Below the pieces are notes generated by a model that did no database searches, was not told the origin of the DNA, and saw only the letters and a list, made by a program, of their open reading frames with translations. Positions 30,478 through 39,130 of a DNA stretch of 64,000 nt are shown in pieces. Position 1 is the stretch's first letter; each line of letters starts with the position of its first letter. The DNA lies in NCBI RefSeq assembly GCF_030815145.1, contig NZ_JAUSWJ010000001.1, forward strand, positions 1,116,001 through 1,180,000, written 5' to 3'. The DNA is from Kaistia geumhonensis (GTDB lineage: Bacteria; Pseudomonadota; Alphaproteobacteria; Rhizobiales; Kaistiaceae). The position numbers and the translations under genes are program-made.

Positions 30478-31242
30478 ATGCGCATCCTGCTGACCAATGA
30501 CGACGGCATCCACGCGCCGGGCCTCGCCGTGCTCCAGCGGATCGCGCATCAGCTCTCCGACGATGTCTGGACGGTGGCGCCGGAGACCGACCAGTCCGGC
30601 CTCGCCCATTCGCTGACGCTCTCCGAGCCGCTTCGGCTGCGCGAGGTCGACGATAGGACCTATGCGCTGCGCGGCACGCCGACCGATTGCGTCATCATGG
30701 CGGTGCGGCGCATCCTCGGCGGGCTGCCGGACCTCGTGCTCTCCGGCGTCAATGCCGGCCAGAACGCCGCCGACGACGTGACCTATTCGGGCACGGTGGC
30801 CGGTGCCATCGAGGGGACGCTGCTCGGCATTCCCTCGATCGCGCTCAGCCAGGCCTCGATCTCGGTCGACGGCAAGCGGACGATCCCCTTCGAGACAGCC
30901 GAGCGCCATGCGCCGGCCATCCTCGACCGGCTCGTGCGCGAAACGCCGCCGCGCGGCGTCCTCTACAACGTCAACTTCCCCTCCTGCCTGCCGGACGCGG
31001 TGGAAGGCGTGCGCGTCACGGTGCAGGGCACGGTCGGCCATGGCCTCACCATCGAGGAGCGCGAGGACGGGCGCGGCCAGCCCTATTTCTGGCTGAAGTA
31101 CCAGCGCGGCGCCGAGGCGCATCGCGAGGGGACCGACGTCCACGCCATCGCGCATTCCGCGATCTCGGTGACGCCGCTCCGGCTCGACCTGACCGCCCAT
31201 GACGAGCTCGCGAAGCTCGGCGCGCTCTTCGCCGGACACTGA
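30478..31242 (+). CDS. surE: 5'/3'-nucleotidase SurE
   Basis: This is a 254-aa metal-dependent nucleoside monophosphatase and exopolyphosphatase linked to stationary-phase survival. Seen: the N-terminal active site [16 protein letters not shown] with the metal-binding Asp pair, the Ser in APETDQSG, and [20 protein letters not shown] carrying the conserved Asn. The length is standard. It lies between serS and pcm; surE and pcm are commonly paired in bacteria and act together in recovery from stress-damaged proteins and nucleotides. Confidence 0.97.
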   Translation: MRILLTNDDGIHAPGLAVLQRIAHQLSDDVWTVAPETDQSGLAHSLTLSEPLRLREVDDRTYALRGTPTDCVIMAVRRILGGLPDLVLSGVNAGQNAADDVTYSGTVAGAIEGTLLGIPSIALSQASISVDGKRTIPFETAERHAPAILDRLVRETPPRGVLYNVNFPSCLPDAVEGVRVTVQGTVGHGLTIEEREDGRGQPYFWLKYQRGAEAHREGTDVHAIAHSAISVTPLRLDLTAHDELAKLGALFAGH

Positions 31243-31327
31243 GGTCACAAAACCGCTCGGGCACTAAGGCCGCGTTTACCACCCGCGTTGCATCACTCGT
31301 CACTGCGAGAACGAGGGCGTGTAGCGT

Positions 31328-32017
31328 ATGGCACTCGGAGCAGTGAGGTTCGATCCGCGGCCGGAGGTCGATATGACCCCGTTCGTGCCGATCGCGGAAT
31401 TCCTGCTGACATTGCGGCAGATGGGCATCATGGACCGGCAGATCCTCGCCGCCATGGAATCCGTGCCGCGCGCGCTGTTCCTCGATGGCGAGGGACGGCA
31501 TGGCCCGCTCTTCGCCGAGCGGCCGCAGCCGATCGCCTGCGGGCAGACCAACACGCCGCCGATCCTGATCGCCGTGATGCTGCGGGCGCTGGCGCTGACC
31601 GGGCGCGAGCGCATCCTCGATGTGGGCACAGGTTCCGGCTATCTCGCCGCCGTGCTCTCGATGATGAGCCGGCATGTCTACACCATAGAACGCTTCCGCA
31701 CGCTGGCCGAGGCGGCGCGGGCGCGCTTCGCCGCGATCCGCAGCGACAGCATCACCGCGGTGCATGGCGACGGCATGCATGGCTGGTCGGAGCGGGCGCC
31801 TTTCGACCGCATCGTGACCATGGCCTCGGCCCCCGAGCCGCCACGCTACCTCATCGACCAGCTGGCGCCGAACGGCGTCATGATCATGCCGATCGGCCCC
31901 GCCGACGGGACGCAGATGCTGACTCGGTTCCAGCGCGTCGAGCGCAACTTCCAGCGCTCGGACATCTGCGAGGTGCGCTTCGTACCGCTGATCCAGGGCA
32001 AGGCGATCCGGCTCTGA
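31328..32017 (+). CDS. pcm: Protein-L-isoaspartate O-methyltransferase
   Basis: This is a 229-aa SAM-dependent enzyme that methylates L-isoaspartyl residues to start repair of aged proteins. Seen: M-x-S-V-P-R-A-L-F near residue 45, P-Q-P-I-A-C-G-Q-T-N-T-P-P-I-L (the substrate/initial PCMT motif, usually G-x-x-I-S-x-P), SAM-binding ILDVGTGSGYLAAVLS, and HGDGMHGW. The start is ATG 31328. It follows surE by 85 bp; in that gap I see no clear promoter. It is probably expressed with surE. Confidence 0.93.
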   Translation: MALGAVRFDPRPEVDMTPFVPIAEFLLTLRQMGIMDRQILAAMESVPRALFLDGEGRHGPLFAERPQPIACGQTNTPPILIAVMLRALALTGRERILDVGTGSGYLAAVLSMMSRHVYTIERFRTLAEAARARFAAIRSDSITAVHGDGMHGWSERAPFDRIVTMASAPEPPRYLIDQLAPNGVMIMPIGPADGTQMLTRFQRVERNFQRSDICEVRFVPLIQGKAIRL

Positions 32018-32153
32018 AAGGGAGACGGCACCGCCCATCCCACGGCGATTCCGAGGCTTTTTCGCAGCGTTTCCGGTCCGCTTAAGCCTTTGTCAACGTT
32101 ACCGGGCTTTACTCGCCGATACCGATTGTCCGTTGCGTCGCGAGTTGCCACCG

Positions 32154-33578
32154 ATGCGTAAAAGCGTTTCCCCTGCCCGTTCGCGGTTCTTCGTCCAGGT
32201 TGCGGCCATCTCTCTTCTCGCCGGCCTGACGGCGGCGTGCAGCGGTGACTCGACCCGGTTCGGGATCCCGGCCTTCACCGGAAGCACGGCCAACCAGAAA
32301 GCCATCATCGGCGGCGACGACCAGCCCATGCCGGCGCCGGTCGCCGACGTGTCGTCGCAGCCCGTGCAGAGCACGCAGATGGCCGGCTCGTCCCGTCAGG
32401 ACGCGCTGCTGCCCGGCGTCGCCCCCGCCCCGGTCGCCACCGCCGCGCAGCCGCAGCCGCTGAACCGCCCGATCGAGCCCGTGCAGACGGCCGCCGCCAC
32501 GCCGGCCGCGACCGGCAAGCCCGGCTGGAACGCGGCGAGCGGCACCGTCGTCACGCTCGGCCCCGGCGAGACCCTGTCCTCGGTCTCCCGGCGCTATGGC
32601 GTCCCGGTCAAGGAACTCGCCCGCGTCAACAACATCGCCGACCCCTCGGCGGTCGGCATCGGCACGCGCATCACCATCCCGACCTATGGCGTCGCCGGCG
32701 GCGCGGCAAAGCCCGCAGTCGCGGTCGCCGACGAGAAGAAGGTGGCGACGACCGATCCGTCGACCTCGCTCTCCGGCCTCCACACCGTCACGCCCGGCCA
32801 GACCGTCGATCAGATCGCCCGGCTCTACAATGTGAGTCCGAAGGAGATCGCGGCGCTGAATCATCTCGGCGCCAACGATGCGCTGAGGAGCGGACAGCAG
32901 ATCAAGATCCCGGGCCACAGCCCGACCAGCACCGTCGCGATGCGTCCGGAGCCGGTCCGCAAGCCCGAGACGCCGAAGGGCGAGGAAGGCGACGCCGCCA
33001 AGCCGGTCGCGCAGGCCGCGCCGGGCGCCGATGCGCCCGAGACCACCGCCTCGATCTCACCCGCTCCGGCCGACAAGGCCGCGGTTGCCGATGCCGCCAA
33101 GGAAATGGCCGCCGCAGCCGCCAAGCCGCAGCCGACCGCCTATGCGCCGGCCTCGGGCAATACCGAGACGGCCGCCGTCGCCGACGCGCCCTCCGCCAAC
33201 GGCACGTCCTTCCGCTGGCCGGTGCGCGGCCGCATCATCGGCTCCTTCGGCTCCGGCCCGACCGGCGAGCGCAATGACGGCATCAATCTCGCGGTGCCGG
33301 AAGGCACCTCGATCAAGGCTGTCGAGGCCGGAACCGTCATCTATGCCGGCAACGAGCTGCAGGGCTACGGCCAGCTCGTGCTGATCCGCCACGCCGACGG
33401 CTGGGTCTCGGCCTATGCCCACAACAGCGCGATCCTCGTGCAGCGCGGCGACACGGTGCGGCGCGGCCAGATCATCTCGCGCGCCGGCACCTCCGGCAAT
33501 GTGAGCGCGCCGCAGCTGCACTTCGAGCTGCGCAAGGGCTCGAAGCCGGTCAACCCGCTGGATTACCTGCAGGGCTGA
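32154..33578 (+). CDS. nlpD: LysM/M23 lipoprotein, NlpD-like, with degenerate metallopeptidase site
   Basis: This is a 474-aa outer-membrane lipoprotein (lipobox LLAGLTAAC, acyl Cys29) with two LysM peptidoglycan-binding domains (residues ~130-177 and ~209-253), an Ala/Pro-rich linker and a C-terminal LytM/M23 domain (~352-470). The first zinc motif H-x-G-x-D reads N374-D-G-I-N378, and the last H-x-H reads Q-L-H, so catalytic zinc ligands are lost. In E. coli NlpD and EnvC such inactive LytM domains activate cell-wall amidases at division; the same is inferred here. ATG 32154 is chosen as the N-terminus of the signal peptide. It closes the serS-surE-pcm-nlpD block and is followed by a terminator. 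Confidence 0.9.
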   Translation: MRKSVSPARSRFFVQVAAISLLAGLTAACSGDSTRFGIPAFTGSTANQKAIIGGDDQPMPAPVADVSSQPVQSTQMAGSSRQDALLPGVAPAPVATAAQPQPLNRPIEPVQTAAATPAATGKPGWNAASGTVVTLGPGETLSSVSRRYGVPVKELARVNNIADPSAVGIGTRITIPTYGVAGGAAKPAVAVADEKKVATTDPSTSLSGLHTVTPGQTVDQIARLYNVSPKEIAALNHLGANDALRSGQQIKIPGHSPTSTVAMRPEPVRKPETPKGEEGDAAKPVAQAAPGADAPETTASISPAPADKAAVADAAKEMAAAAAKPQPTAYAPASGNTETAAVADAPSANGTSFRWPVRGRIIGSFGSGPTGERNDGINLAVPEGTSIKAVEAGTVIYAGNELQGYGQLVLIRHADGWVSAYAHNSAILVQRGDTVRRGQIISRAGTSGNVSAPQLHFELRKGSKPVNPLDYLQG

Positions 33579-33605
33579 CCGCCGGCCCATTCCCCCAAAG
33601 ACAAT

Positions 33606-33631
33606 GCCCGGGCCATGGCCCGGGCTTTTTT
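33606..33631 (+). terminator. Intrinsic terminator after nlpD
   Basis: A 20-nt perfect palindrome, GCCCGGGCCATGGCCCGGGC, at 33606-33625 is followed by six T residues. It ends the serS-surE-pcm-nlpD transcript 28 bp past the nlpD stop. Confidence 0.9.
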
Positions 33632-33676
33632 CGTTTCGGCAGAGGTCGGGGGCGCCCGGAGGCGCCCCTCTGTCGC

Positions 33677-35113
33677 TCAGGGCTGCGTGTAGGCGGTCTT
33701 CACGGTCGTGAAGAACTCGGCGGCGTACTTGCCCTGCTCGCGCGGGCCGTAGCTGGAGCCCTTCCGGCCGCCGAACGGCACGTGATAATCGACGCCGGCG
33801 GTCGGCAGGTTGACCATGACCATGCCGGCCTCCGCGTTGCGGCGGAAATGCGAGGCATGCTTGAGGCTGGTCGTCACGATGCCGGCCGAGAGGCCGAAGG
33901 CGGTGTCGTTGGCGACGGCGAGCGCCTCCTCATAGTCCTTGACCTTGATGACGCTGGCGACCGGGCCGAATACCTCTTCCTTGTTGATGCGCATCTCCGG
34001 CGTAGTGCCGGTGAACAGCGCCGGCTCGAGGAAGAAGCCCGGATTGTCGCGCTCGATGCGACGGCCGCCGAAGGCGAGCTCGCCGCCCTCTTCCTTGGCG
34101 ATCTTGATGTAGTTCTCGTCCTGGTCGAGCTGGCTCTGGTCGACGACCGGGCCGATATTGGTGCCCTGCTTGATCGCGTCGTCGACGACGAGATCCTTCA
34201 TGCGCTTCACCATCGCCTCGACATAGGCGTCGTGGATCTTCTCGGTGACGATGAGGCGAGAGGAGGCCGTGCAGCGCTGGCCGGTCGAGAAGAAGGCGCT
34301 GTTGACGGTGGTCTCGACCGCGGTCTTGAGATCGGCGTCGTCGAGAACGACGGTCGGGTTCTTGCCGCCCATCTCGAGCTGGAACTTGCGCATCACCGCG
34401 ATCGAGGCCTCGGCGACCTTCTTGCCGGTTCCGACCGAACCGGTGAAGGACAGCGCGTTGACCTTCGGCGATTCGAGGATCGCCTGGCCGACGACCGAGC
34501 CGCGGCCCATGACGAGGTTGAGCACGCCCTTCGGCAGGCCGTTGCGGACCAGGATGTCGACGATGGTCCAGGTGCAGCCCGGCACGAGGTCGGCCGGCTT
34601 GATGACGACCGTGTTGCCATAGGCGAGCGCCGGCGCGATCTTCCAGGCCGGAATGGCGATCGGGAAGTTCCAGGGCGTGATCAGGCCGACGACTCCGATC
34701 GGCTCGCGGGTGATCTGGACGTCGATGCCCGGACGGACGGAGGGCAGCACCTCGCCCGCGAGGCGCAGCGTCTCGCCGGCGAAGAAGTGGAAGATCTGCG
34801 CGGCACGGATGGTCTCGCCAATGCCCTCGGGAAGCGTCTTGCCTTCCTCGCGCGACAGCAGGCGGCCGATCTCCTCCTTGCGGGCGAGGATCTCGTCGCC
34901 GGTCGCCTTCAGGATGTCGTGGCGCTGCTGGATGCCCGACTGGGACCAGGTCTTGAACGCGGCCTGCGCGGCGTCGATGGCGGCGCGGGCGTCCTCGGCG
35001 GTGCCCTGCGCGAAGGTGCCGACCACCTCATTGGTGTTGGACGGGTTGATGTTGGGCCGCGCATCGCCGCCCACCCATTCGCCGCCGATATAGTTCTTGT
35101 GAAGTTCGGTCAT
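33677..35113 (-). CDS. Aldehyde dehydrogenase, probable alpha-ketoglutaric semialdehyde dehydrogenase
   Basis: This is an NAD(P)+-dependent aldehyde dehydrogenase of 478 aa. Seen: VGLITPWNFPIAIPAWKIAP, the NAD-binding SFTGSVGTGKKVAE, the general base in QLEMGGKNP, the catalytic Cys in FFSTGQRCTASSR, and EEVFGPVASV. The family member that oxidises 2,5-dioxopentanoate to 2-oxoglutarate is the best fit because the gene directly upstream encodes an AraD1-family protein and both follow a GntR regulator. That would be the final step of the oxidative (Weimberg-type) route for L-arabinose, D-xylose or hexarates. Substrate is inferred from context, not from sequence alone. Confidence 0.88.
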   Translation of the reverse strand: MTELHKNYIGGEWVGGDARPNINPSNTNEVVGTFAQGTAEDARAAIDAAQAAFKTWSQSGIQQRHDILKATGDEILARKEEIGRLLSREEGKTLPEGIGETIRAAQIFHFFAGETLRLAGEVLPSVRPGIDVQITREPIGVVGLITPWNFPIAIPAWKIAPALAYGNTVVIKPADLVPGCTWTIVDILVRNGLPKGVLNLVMGRGSVVGQAILESPKVNALSFTGSVGTGKKVAEASIAVMRKFQLEMGGKNPTVVLDDADLKTAVETTVNSAFFSTGQRCTASSRLIVTEKIHDAYVEAMVKRMKDLVVDDAIKQGTNIGPVVDQSQLDQDENYIKIAKEEGGELAFGGRRIERDNPGFFLEPALFTGTTPEMRINKEEVFGPVASVIKVKDYEEALAVANDTAFGLSAGIVTTSLKHASHFRRNAEAGMVMVNLPTAGVDYHVPFGGRKGSSYGPREQGKYAAEFFTTVKTAYTQP

Positions 35114-35217
35114 CGGAAATCCTCGACTACCTTGGCTTGTAAAGGGTACGCCGCCCCGAGGGTCGGAGCGGCGCTCGGCCGGCAGGACCGGCCCTTGTGG
35201 TGCAGGTTGGCGGGCGC

Positions 35218-36219
35218 TCAGAGCGCCGTCACCGTCACGCTCTCTTCCGGAGCATAGGCGAGCGCATTCCTGAGCGGCAGCCCGAACGCCTCCGACTCGA
35301 TCTCGAAGACGTCACCCGGCTCGGTGCGGATGCCGAAGGCGACCGAGAGCGTCGCCGTGCCATAGGTGTGCACATGCACCTGGCCCGGACGGCGGAAGAA
35401 GTCATACTTGAAGTGGTGATGCTCCAGATTGGCGAGCGTGTGCGACATGTTCGCCTCGCCAGACAGGAAGGGCTCGTCGAAGATCACCTTGTCGTCGCGC
35501 AGGATGCGCGAGCGGCCGCGGACGTCGTCCGGCAGCGCACCGACGAGAAGCTCCGGGCCGACCGAGCAGGGACGCAGCTTGGAATGGGCGAGGTAGAGAT
35601 AGTTCACCCGCTCCATCACATGGTCCGAAAACTCGTTGGCGAGCGCGAAGCCGATGCGGAACGGGCGGCCGTCGTCGGCGATGATGTAGATGCCGGCGAC
35701 CTCCGGCTCCTCGCCGCCGTCCTGCGCGAAGGACGGCGCCGTCAGCGGCTGGCCCGGACCGACGAGCAGCGCGCCGTCGCCCTTGTAGAACCATTCCGGC
35801 TGCACGCCGACCTTGCCGGCGGCCGGCTTGCCGCCCTCGATGCCCATGCGGAACATCTTCATCGAATCGGTCAGCGTCTCCTCGGCGGCGGCGACCGTCT
35901 TGTGCATCGCGTCGCGGGCCGAGGCCGAGCCGAGATGGGTGAGGCCCGTGCCGGTGATGAGCAGATGGGCCGGATCGGGATGATCGATCGGCGCCAGCAC
36001 ACGGCCGGACGCCAAAAGCGCCGCTCGATCGACGCTCTCGCCCTTGCCGGCCGCCTCGACCACCGCCTCGATGCTGCTGCGCGCCGCGATCGCCGCGCGC
36101 GCGAGATCATAGACAGTGCGATGGCCGGGAACGATCGCCGAGCTCTCGGCGCCGGCCGGGCCGGTCGTCGCCACCACGGCGCGCTCGCCGCCTTCCGTCA
36201 GGATCTGAATCAGTCGCAT
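35218..36219 (-). CDS. AraD1/GguC-family protein (fumarylacetoacetase-like fold)
   Basis: This is a 333-aa protein of the AraD1 group within the fumarylacetoacetate-hydrolase superfamily, associated with 2-keto-3-deoxy-L-arabonate dehydration. Seen: LLITGTGLTHLGSASARDAM, QPEWFYKGDG, VAGIYIIADDGRPFRIGFAL-x-NEFSDH-x-x-E with the Glu/Asp metal ligands, and FGLPLRNALAYAPEE at the C-terminus. ATG 36219 (MRLIQILT) follows GGAGGAAG; the upstream reading is Arg/Lys-rich and rejected. It lies between the GntR regulator (100-bp gap) and the aldehyde dehydrogenase (104-bp gap), probably one operon. The product would be the semialdehyde used by the next enzyme. Confidence 0.87.
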   Translation of the reverse strand: MRLIQILTEGGERAVVATTGPAGAESSAIVPGHRTVYDLARAAIAARSSIEAVVEAAGKGESVDRAALLASGRVLAPIDHPDPAHLLITGTGLTHLGSASARDAMHKTVAAAEETLTDSMKMFRMGIEGGKPAAGKVGVQPEWFYKGDGALLVGPGQPLTAPSFAQDGGEEPEVAGIYIIADDGRPFRIGFALANEFSDHVMERVNYLYLAHSKLRPCSVGPELLVGALPDDVRGRSRILRDDKVIFDEPFLSGEANMSHTLANLEHHHFKYDFFRRPGQVHVHTYGTATLSVAFGIRTEPGDVFEIESEAFGLPLRNALAYAPEESVTVTAL

Positions 36220-36319
36220 CGCTTCCTCCTTCTCGCCTTTCATGCGCCGGCGGCATGCTTGCGCCGGCATTGATCACAGGATTGATCCGGCCGGAGCCGG
36301 CTGCCGATGGCACGAGCCA

Positions 36320-37093
36320 TCAGCCGATTTCAGTTTCCGCCTCGCCGCGGCGGCCCACCCATATGGAATCGAACACATTGCCCTTGGCGTTGCGCAAGAG
36401 CCGCCGCATCGCGAGAAAGGCGCCGTCGGCATTGCGCTCGCGGATTGCCTCGTAGACGTCACGGTGCTGAAGGACGGCGTCATCGCCCATGACGGTGCGC
36501 CAGCCGAGCGAGAACGAGATGACGAGGCCGGATTCGATCATGCCGCCGGCCGAGCGCAGCAGCGGATTGTGCGAAGCCTCCAGCACGATCATGTGGAAGG
36601 CGAGATCGGCCTTGATCTGGTCGGCGCTGCCGCGGTCGCGGCTGCGGATGCCGTCGAGGGCCTTGGCGAGCGCCTCGATCTCCTCGGCCGTCGCCCGCTC
36701 GGCGGCCCGCGCCGCCGCGGCCGGCTCGATGATCTCGCGCATCTCAAACAGGGAATGAATGAACTCGTCGCTCGGGAAGGGGTCGATCTGCCAGTGCAGC
36801 ACGTCGGGGTCGAGCATGTTCCAGTCGGAGCGCGGTCGCACGCGGGTGCCGATCTTCGGCCGCGACACGGTCAGCCCCTTGGCGGAGAGCAGGCGGATCG
36901 CCTCGCGCACGGCCGTTCGCGAGACCTTGAACTCCTCCTGCACCTTGGGCTCGGTCGGCAGCGTGTCGCCCGGCTGATACTGGCCGGTGACTATCCGGCG
37001 CCCGAGCGTGCTCGCGACCATGTCGGACAGGCTGCCGGTCCGCTCGCGGCCTGTCGTCGCGAGCGCTCGGCTCGTATCCTGGACGCCGCGCAT
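36320..37093 (-). CDS. GntR/FadR-family transcriptional regulator
   Basis: This is a 257-aa repressor-type protein with an N-terminal winged helix (residues ~20-85: GDTLPTEPKVQEEFKVSRTA, VREAIRLLSAKGL) and a C-terminal all-helical FCD ligand domain with the metal-binding D-x-x-x-H (DLAFHMIVLEASHNPLL) and later His (LQHRDVYEAI). FCD regulators commonly sense sugar acids. It heads the AraD1-aldehyde dehydrogenase operon, so it probably responds to a pentonate or its keto-deoxy product. ATG 37093 (MRGVQDTS) has GGGAGGGG upstream. A palindrome overlaps its predicted promoter, consistent with autorepression. Confidence 0.92.
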   Translation of the reverse strand: MRGVQDTSRALATTGRERTGSLSDMVASTLGRRIVTGQYQPGDTLPTEPKVQEEFKVSRTAVREAIRLLSAKGLTVSRPKIGTRVRPRSDWNMLDPDVLHWQIDPFPSDEFIHSLFEMREIIEPAAAARAAERATAEEIEALAKALDGIRSRDRGSADQIKADLAFHMIVLEASHNPLLRSAGGMIESGLVISFSLGWRTVMGDDAVLQHRDVYEAIRERNADGAFLAMRRLLRNAKGNVFDSIWVGRRGEAETEIG

Positions 37094-37132
37094 GGCCACA
37101 CCCCTCCCTGGTCGCGCCTCTGCGCCGCATTC

Positions 37133-37161
37133 ATAGTATGTTTGCCGGGTCGAAAACTCAA
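37133..37161 (-). promoter_or_regulatory. Predicted promoter with overlapping palindrome upstream of the GntR operon
   Basis: On the minus strand TTGAGT (37161-37156), a 17-nt spacer and TACTAT (37138-37133) form a sigma70-like promoter. The -10 lies inside CATACTATG (37140-37132), a perfect 4+1+4 palindrome that could be the operator of the FadR-type regulator encoded downstream. The operator role is inference. Confidence 0.5.
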
Positions 37162-37244
37162 CCGCGCCGCCGTCATCGGCCCGACATCGCTGTGATCGCA
37201 GGCTCCCCGCCGCCATTGGGCAACAGCCTCGGGGAAACACCTTC

Positions 37245-38216
37245 ATGACCGGATTGTTCGATTTTCGCGCCCGCACGATGGGTGCCGCTCTCGTCGTCCT
37301 GCTCGCCGCCGGAAGCGGAGCCTCCGCCACGGAACTCACGGTTCTCTCCTTCAACATCCGCGGCGGCGGCGCCAATGACGGCAAGGGGATAGAGGAGACC
37401 GTCGCCGCCATTCGGGCCGTGAACCCGGACATCGTCGGCATCCAGGAAAGCCGCGCCGAATCGGTGCCCTGCACCGCCGAGAGCTGCCCGCCCGCCGGCG
37501 AGAGCGTCGCCGCCAGGATCGCCGCCGCGCTCGGCTACCAGTTCGTCGACCAGGGCGCCGAGAGCCCGGCGCTGTGGGCGAATGCCATCCTCGCCCGCGT
37601 CCCGATCGGGCCGCTGACGCCGAACCGCACCGGCGCCCGCCTTACGATCGACGGCCGCAGCGTCGACGTCTTCAACATCCATCTCACGGATGCACCCTAC
37701 CAGCCTTACCAGGCGCTCGGCATCGACTATGGCCCCTATCCGGTCCTGAAGACCGCCGACGAGCTGGTCAAGGCGGCAGAGGCGACCCGCGGTCCCGGAC
37801 TCGCGCTGCTCTTCGCCGACATGGACGCCGCCGGCCCAGCCGACGTCGCCTTCGTCTTCGGCGACTTCAACGAGCCTTCGCATCACGACTGGGTGGACGC
37901 GACCGTGCAGGCCGGCCTGCAGCCGCTCGCGGTTCCCTATCCGTCTGAGAAGGCGATCGAGGCGCGCGGTTTCGTGGACACATTCCGGGCCGTCTATCCG
38001 GATCCGGTGGCGAAGCCGGGCCTCACCTGGACCCCGACGACGAGCCCGACCGACAAGGACGACCATCACGACCGCATCGATTTCGCGCTGGCAAAGGCGA
38101 AGGGGCTCGAAGTCGTCTCCGCCGGCATTCTCGGCGAGAAGACGCCGGAGGCCGACATCGTCGTCACGCCCTGGCCCTCGGACCACCGCGCGACCTTCGC
38201 CAAAGTCCGCTTCTGA
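37245..38216 (+). CDS. Secreted endonuclease/exonuclease/phosphatase family protein
   Basis: This is a 323-aa protein with an N-terminal signal peptide (MGAALVVLLAAGSGASA, cleavage about residue 28) and an EEP fold. Seen: LTVLSFNIRGGG, DIVGIQES with the metal-binding Glu, FNIHLTDAP, FVFGDFNEPSHHDW, DRIDFALAKAK and the catalytic PWPSDHRATFA. Members cleave phosphodiester bonds in DNA, lipids or inositol phosphates; the export signal suggests an extracytoplasmic nuclease or phosphodiesterase. Substrate unknown. It stands alone: divergent from the GntR operon and convergent with the GST gene, with a terminator between. Confidence 0.87.
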   Translation: MTGLFDFRARTMGAALVVLLAAGSGASATELTVLSFNIRGGGANDGKGIEETVAAIRAVNPDIVGIQESRAESVPCTAESCPPAGESVAARIAAALGYQFVDQGAESPALWANAILARVPIGPLTPNRTGARLTIDGRSVDVFNIHLTDAPYQPYQALGIDYGPYPVLKTADELVKAAEATRGPGLALLFADMDAAGPADVAFVFGDFNEPSHHDWVDATVQAGLQPLAVPYPSEKAIEARGFVDTFRAVYPDPVAKPGLTWTPTTSPTDKDDHHDRIDFALAKAKGLEVVSAGILGEKTPEADIVVTPWPSDHRATFAKVRF

Positions 38217-38230
38217 AAAAAACCCGGCAA

Positions 38231-38260
38231 GAAAAAACGGCGCGTCCCGCGACGCGCCGT
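38231..38260 (-). terminator. Intrinsic terminator after the GST gene
   Basis: On the minus strand ACGGCGCGTC pairs with GACGCGCCGT around a 4-nt loop, then runs into six T residues (A-tract 38232-38237 on the plus strand). It lies 20 bp past the GST stop; it also separates the convergent nuclease gene. Confidence 0.82.
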
Positions 38261-38280
38261 CATCTCTTCGTGCGGAAGGC

Positions 38281-38994
38281 TCAGCGGGCGCGCTGGCCGA
38301 ACAGGATCTTCTGCGCTTCCTTGTCGTCGGCAAGATTGACCGGATCGACGGGCGCCTTGATCGCCATGCCGCGCTGCACGGCCGGACGCGCGTTCAGGAG
38401 ATCGATCCAGCGCTTCACATGCTTGAATTCGGTCGTGTCGAACTGCTGCGTCTCCCAGCCAGCCGCCCAGCCGAAGATCGCCATGTCGGCGATCGAATAG
38501 GCGGCGCCGCCGACATATTCGTTGCCGGCGAGGCGACGGTCGAGAACGCCATAGAGACGGTGCGTCTCGTCCTGATAGCGCTTGGTCGCATAGGGGATGC
38601 GTTCCGGCGCATAGACCGAGAAATGGTTGCGCTGGCCGAGCATCGGGCCGAAGCCGCCCATCTGCCACATCAGCCATTCCTCGACCGCGACGCGCGCGCG
38701 CTCGTCGTCCTGCGGATAGAACTTCCCGAACTTGCGCCCGAGATAGAGCAGGATGGCGCCCGACTCGAACACCGAGATCGGCGCGTTGCCCGGCCCCTCG
38801 GGATCGATGATCGCCGGCATGCGGTTGTTCGGCGCGATCTTGAGGAATTCCGGCTTGAACTGGTCGCCCTTGCCGATATTGACGAACTTGATCTCGTAGG
38901 GAACGCCGAGTTCCTCGAGCATGATCGAGATCTTCTTGCCGTTCGGGGTCGGCCAGAAATGGAGTTCGATCGGCTTCACCTGCTCTGCCGCCAT
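38281..38994 (-). CDS. Glutathione S-transferase, Nu-class/YfcG-like
   Basis: This is a 237-aa GST with an N-terminal thioredoxin-fold domain and C-terminal helical domain. Seen: FWPTPNGKKISIMLEE, the signature of the YfcG/YghU (Nu) class whose Thr-Pro-Asn replaces the usual Tyr/Ser, the cis-Pro in NNRMPAI, and VFESGAILLYLGRKFGKFYP for the glutathione gamma-glutamyl contact. Nu-class enzymes act mainly as disulfide reductases. ATG 38994 (MAAEQVKPIEL) has GAGG 6 nt upstream. It is monocistronic, with its own terminator. Confidence 0.92.
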   Translation of the reverse strand: MAAEQVKPIELHFWPTPNGKKISIMLEELGVPYEIKFVNIGKGDQFKPEFLKIAPNNRMPAIIDPEGPGNAPISVFESGAILLYLGRKFGKFYPQDDERARVAVEEWLMWQMGGFGPMLGQRNHFSVYAPERIPYATKRYQDETHRLYGVLDRRLAGNEYVGGAAYSIADMAIFGWAAGWETQQFDTTEFKHVKRWIDLLNARPAVQRGMAIKAPVDPVNLADDKEAQKILFGQRAR

Positions 38995-39130
38995 GATTGC
39001 CTCGCTCGCGGAATTGATGCCGGCAGCGTGCCGGCAGGGGATGGTGCCGGCCAGGGGCCGACGGTAACGGACGGTAACATCAGCATCCCGCAATCGCCGC
39101 CGGCCCGCAAGGCCGGGCGGCGGCCGCGGC

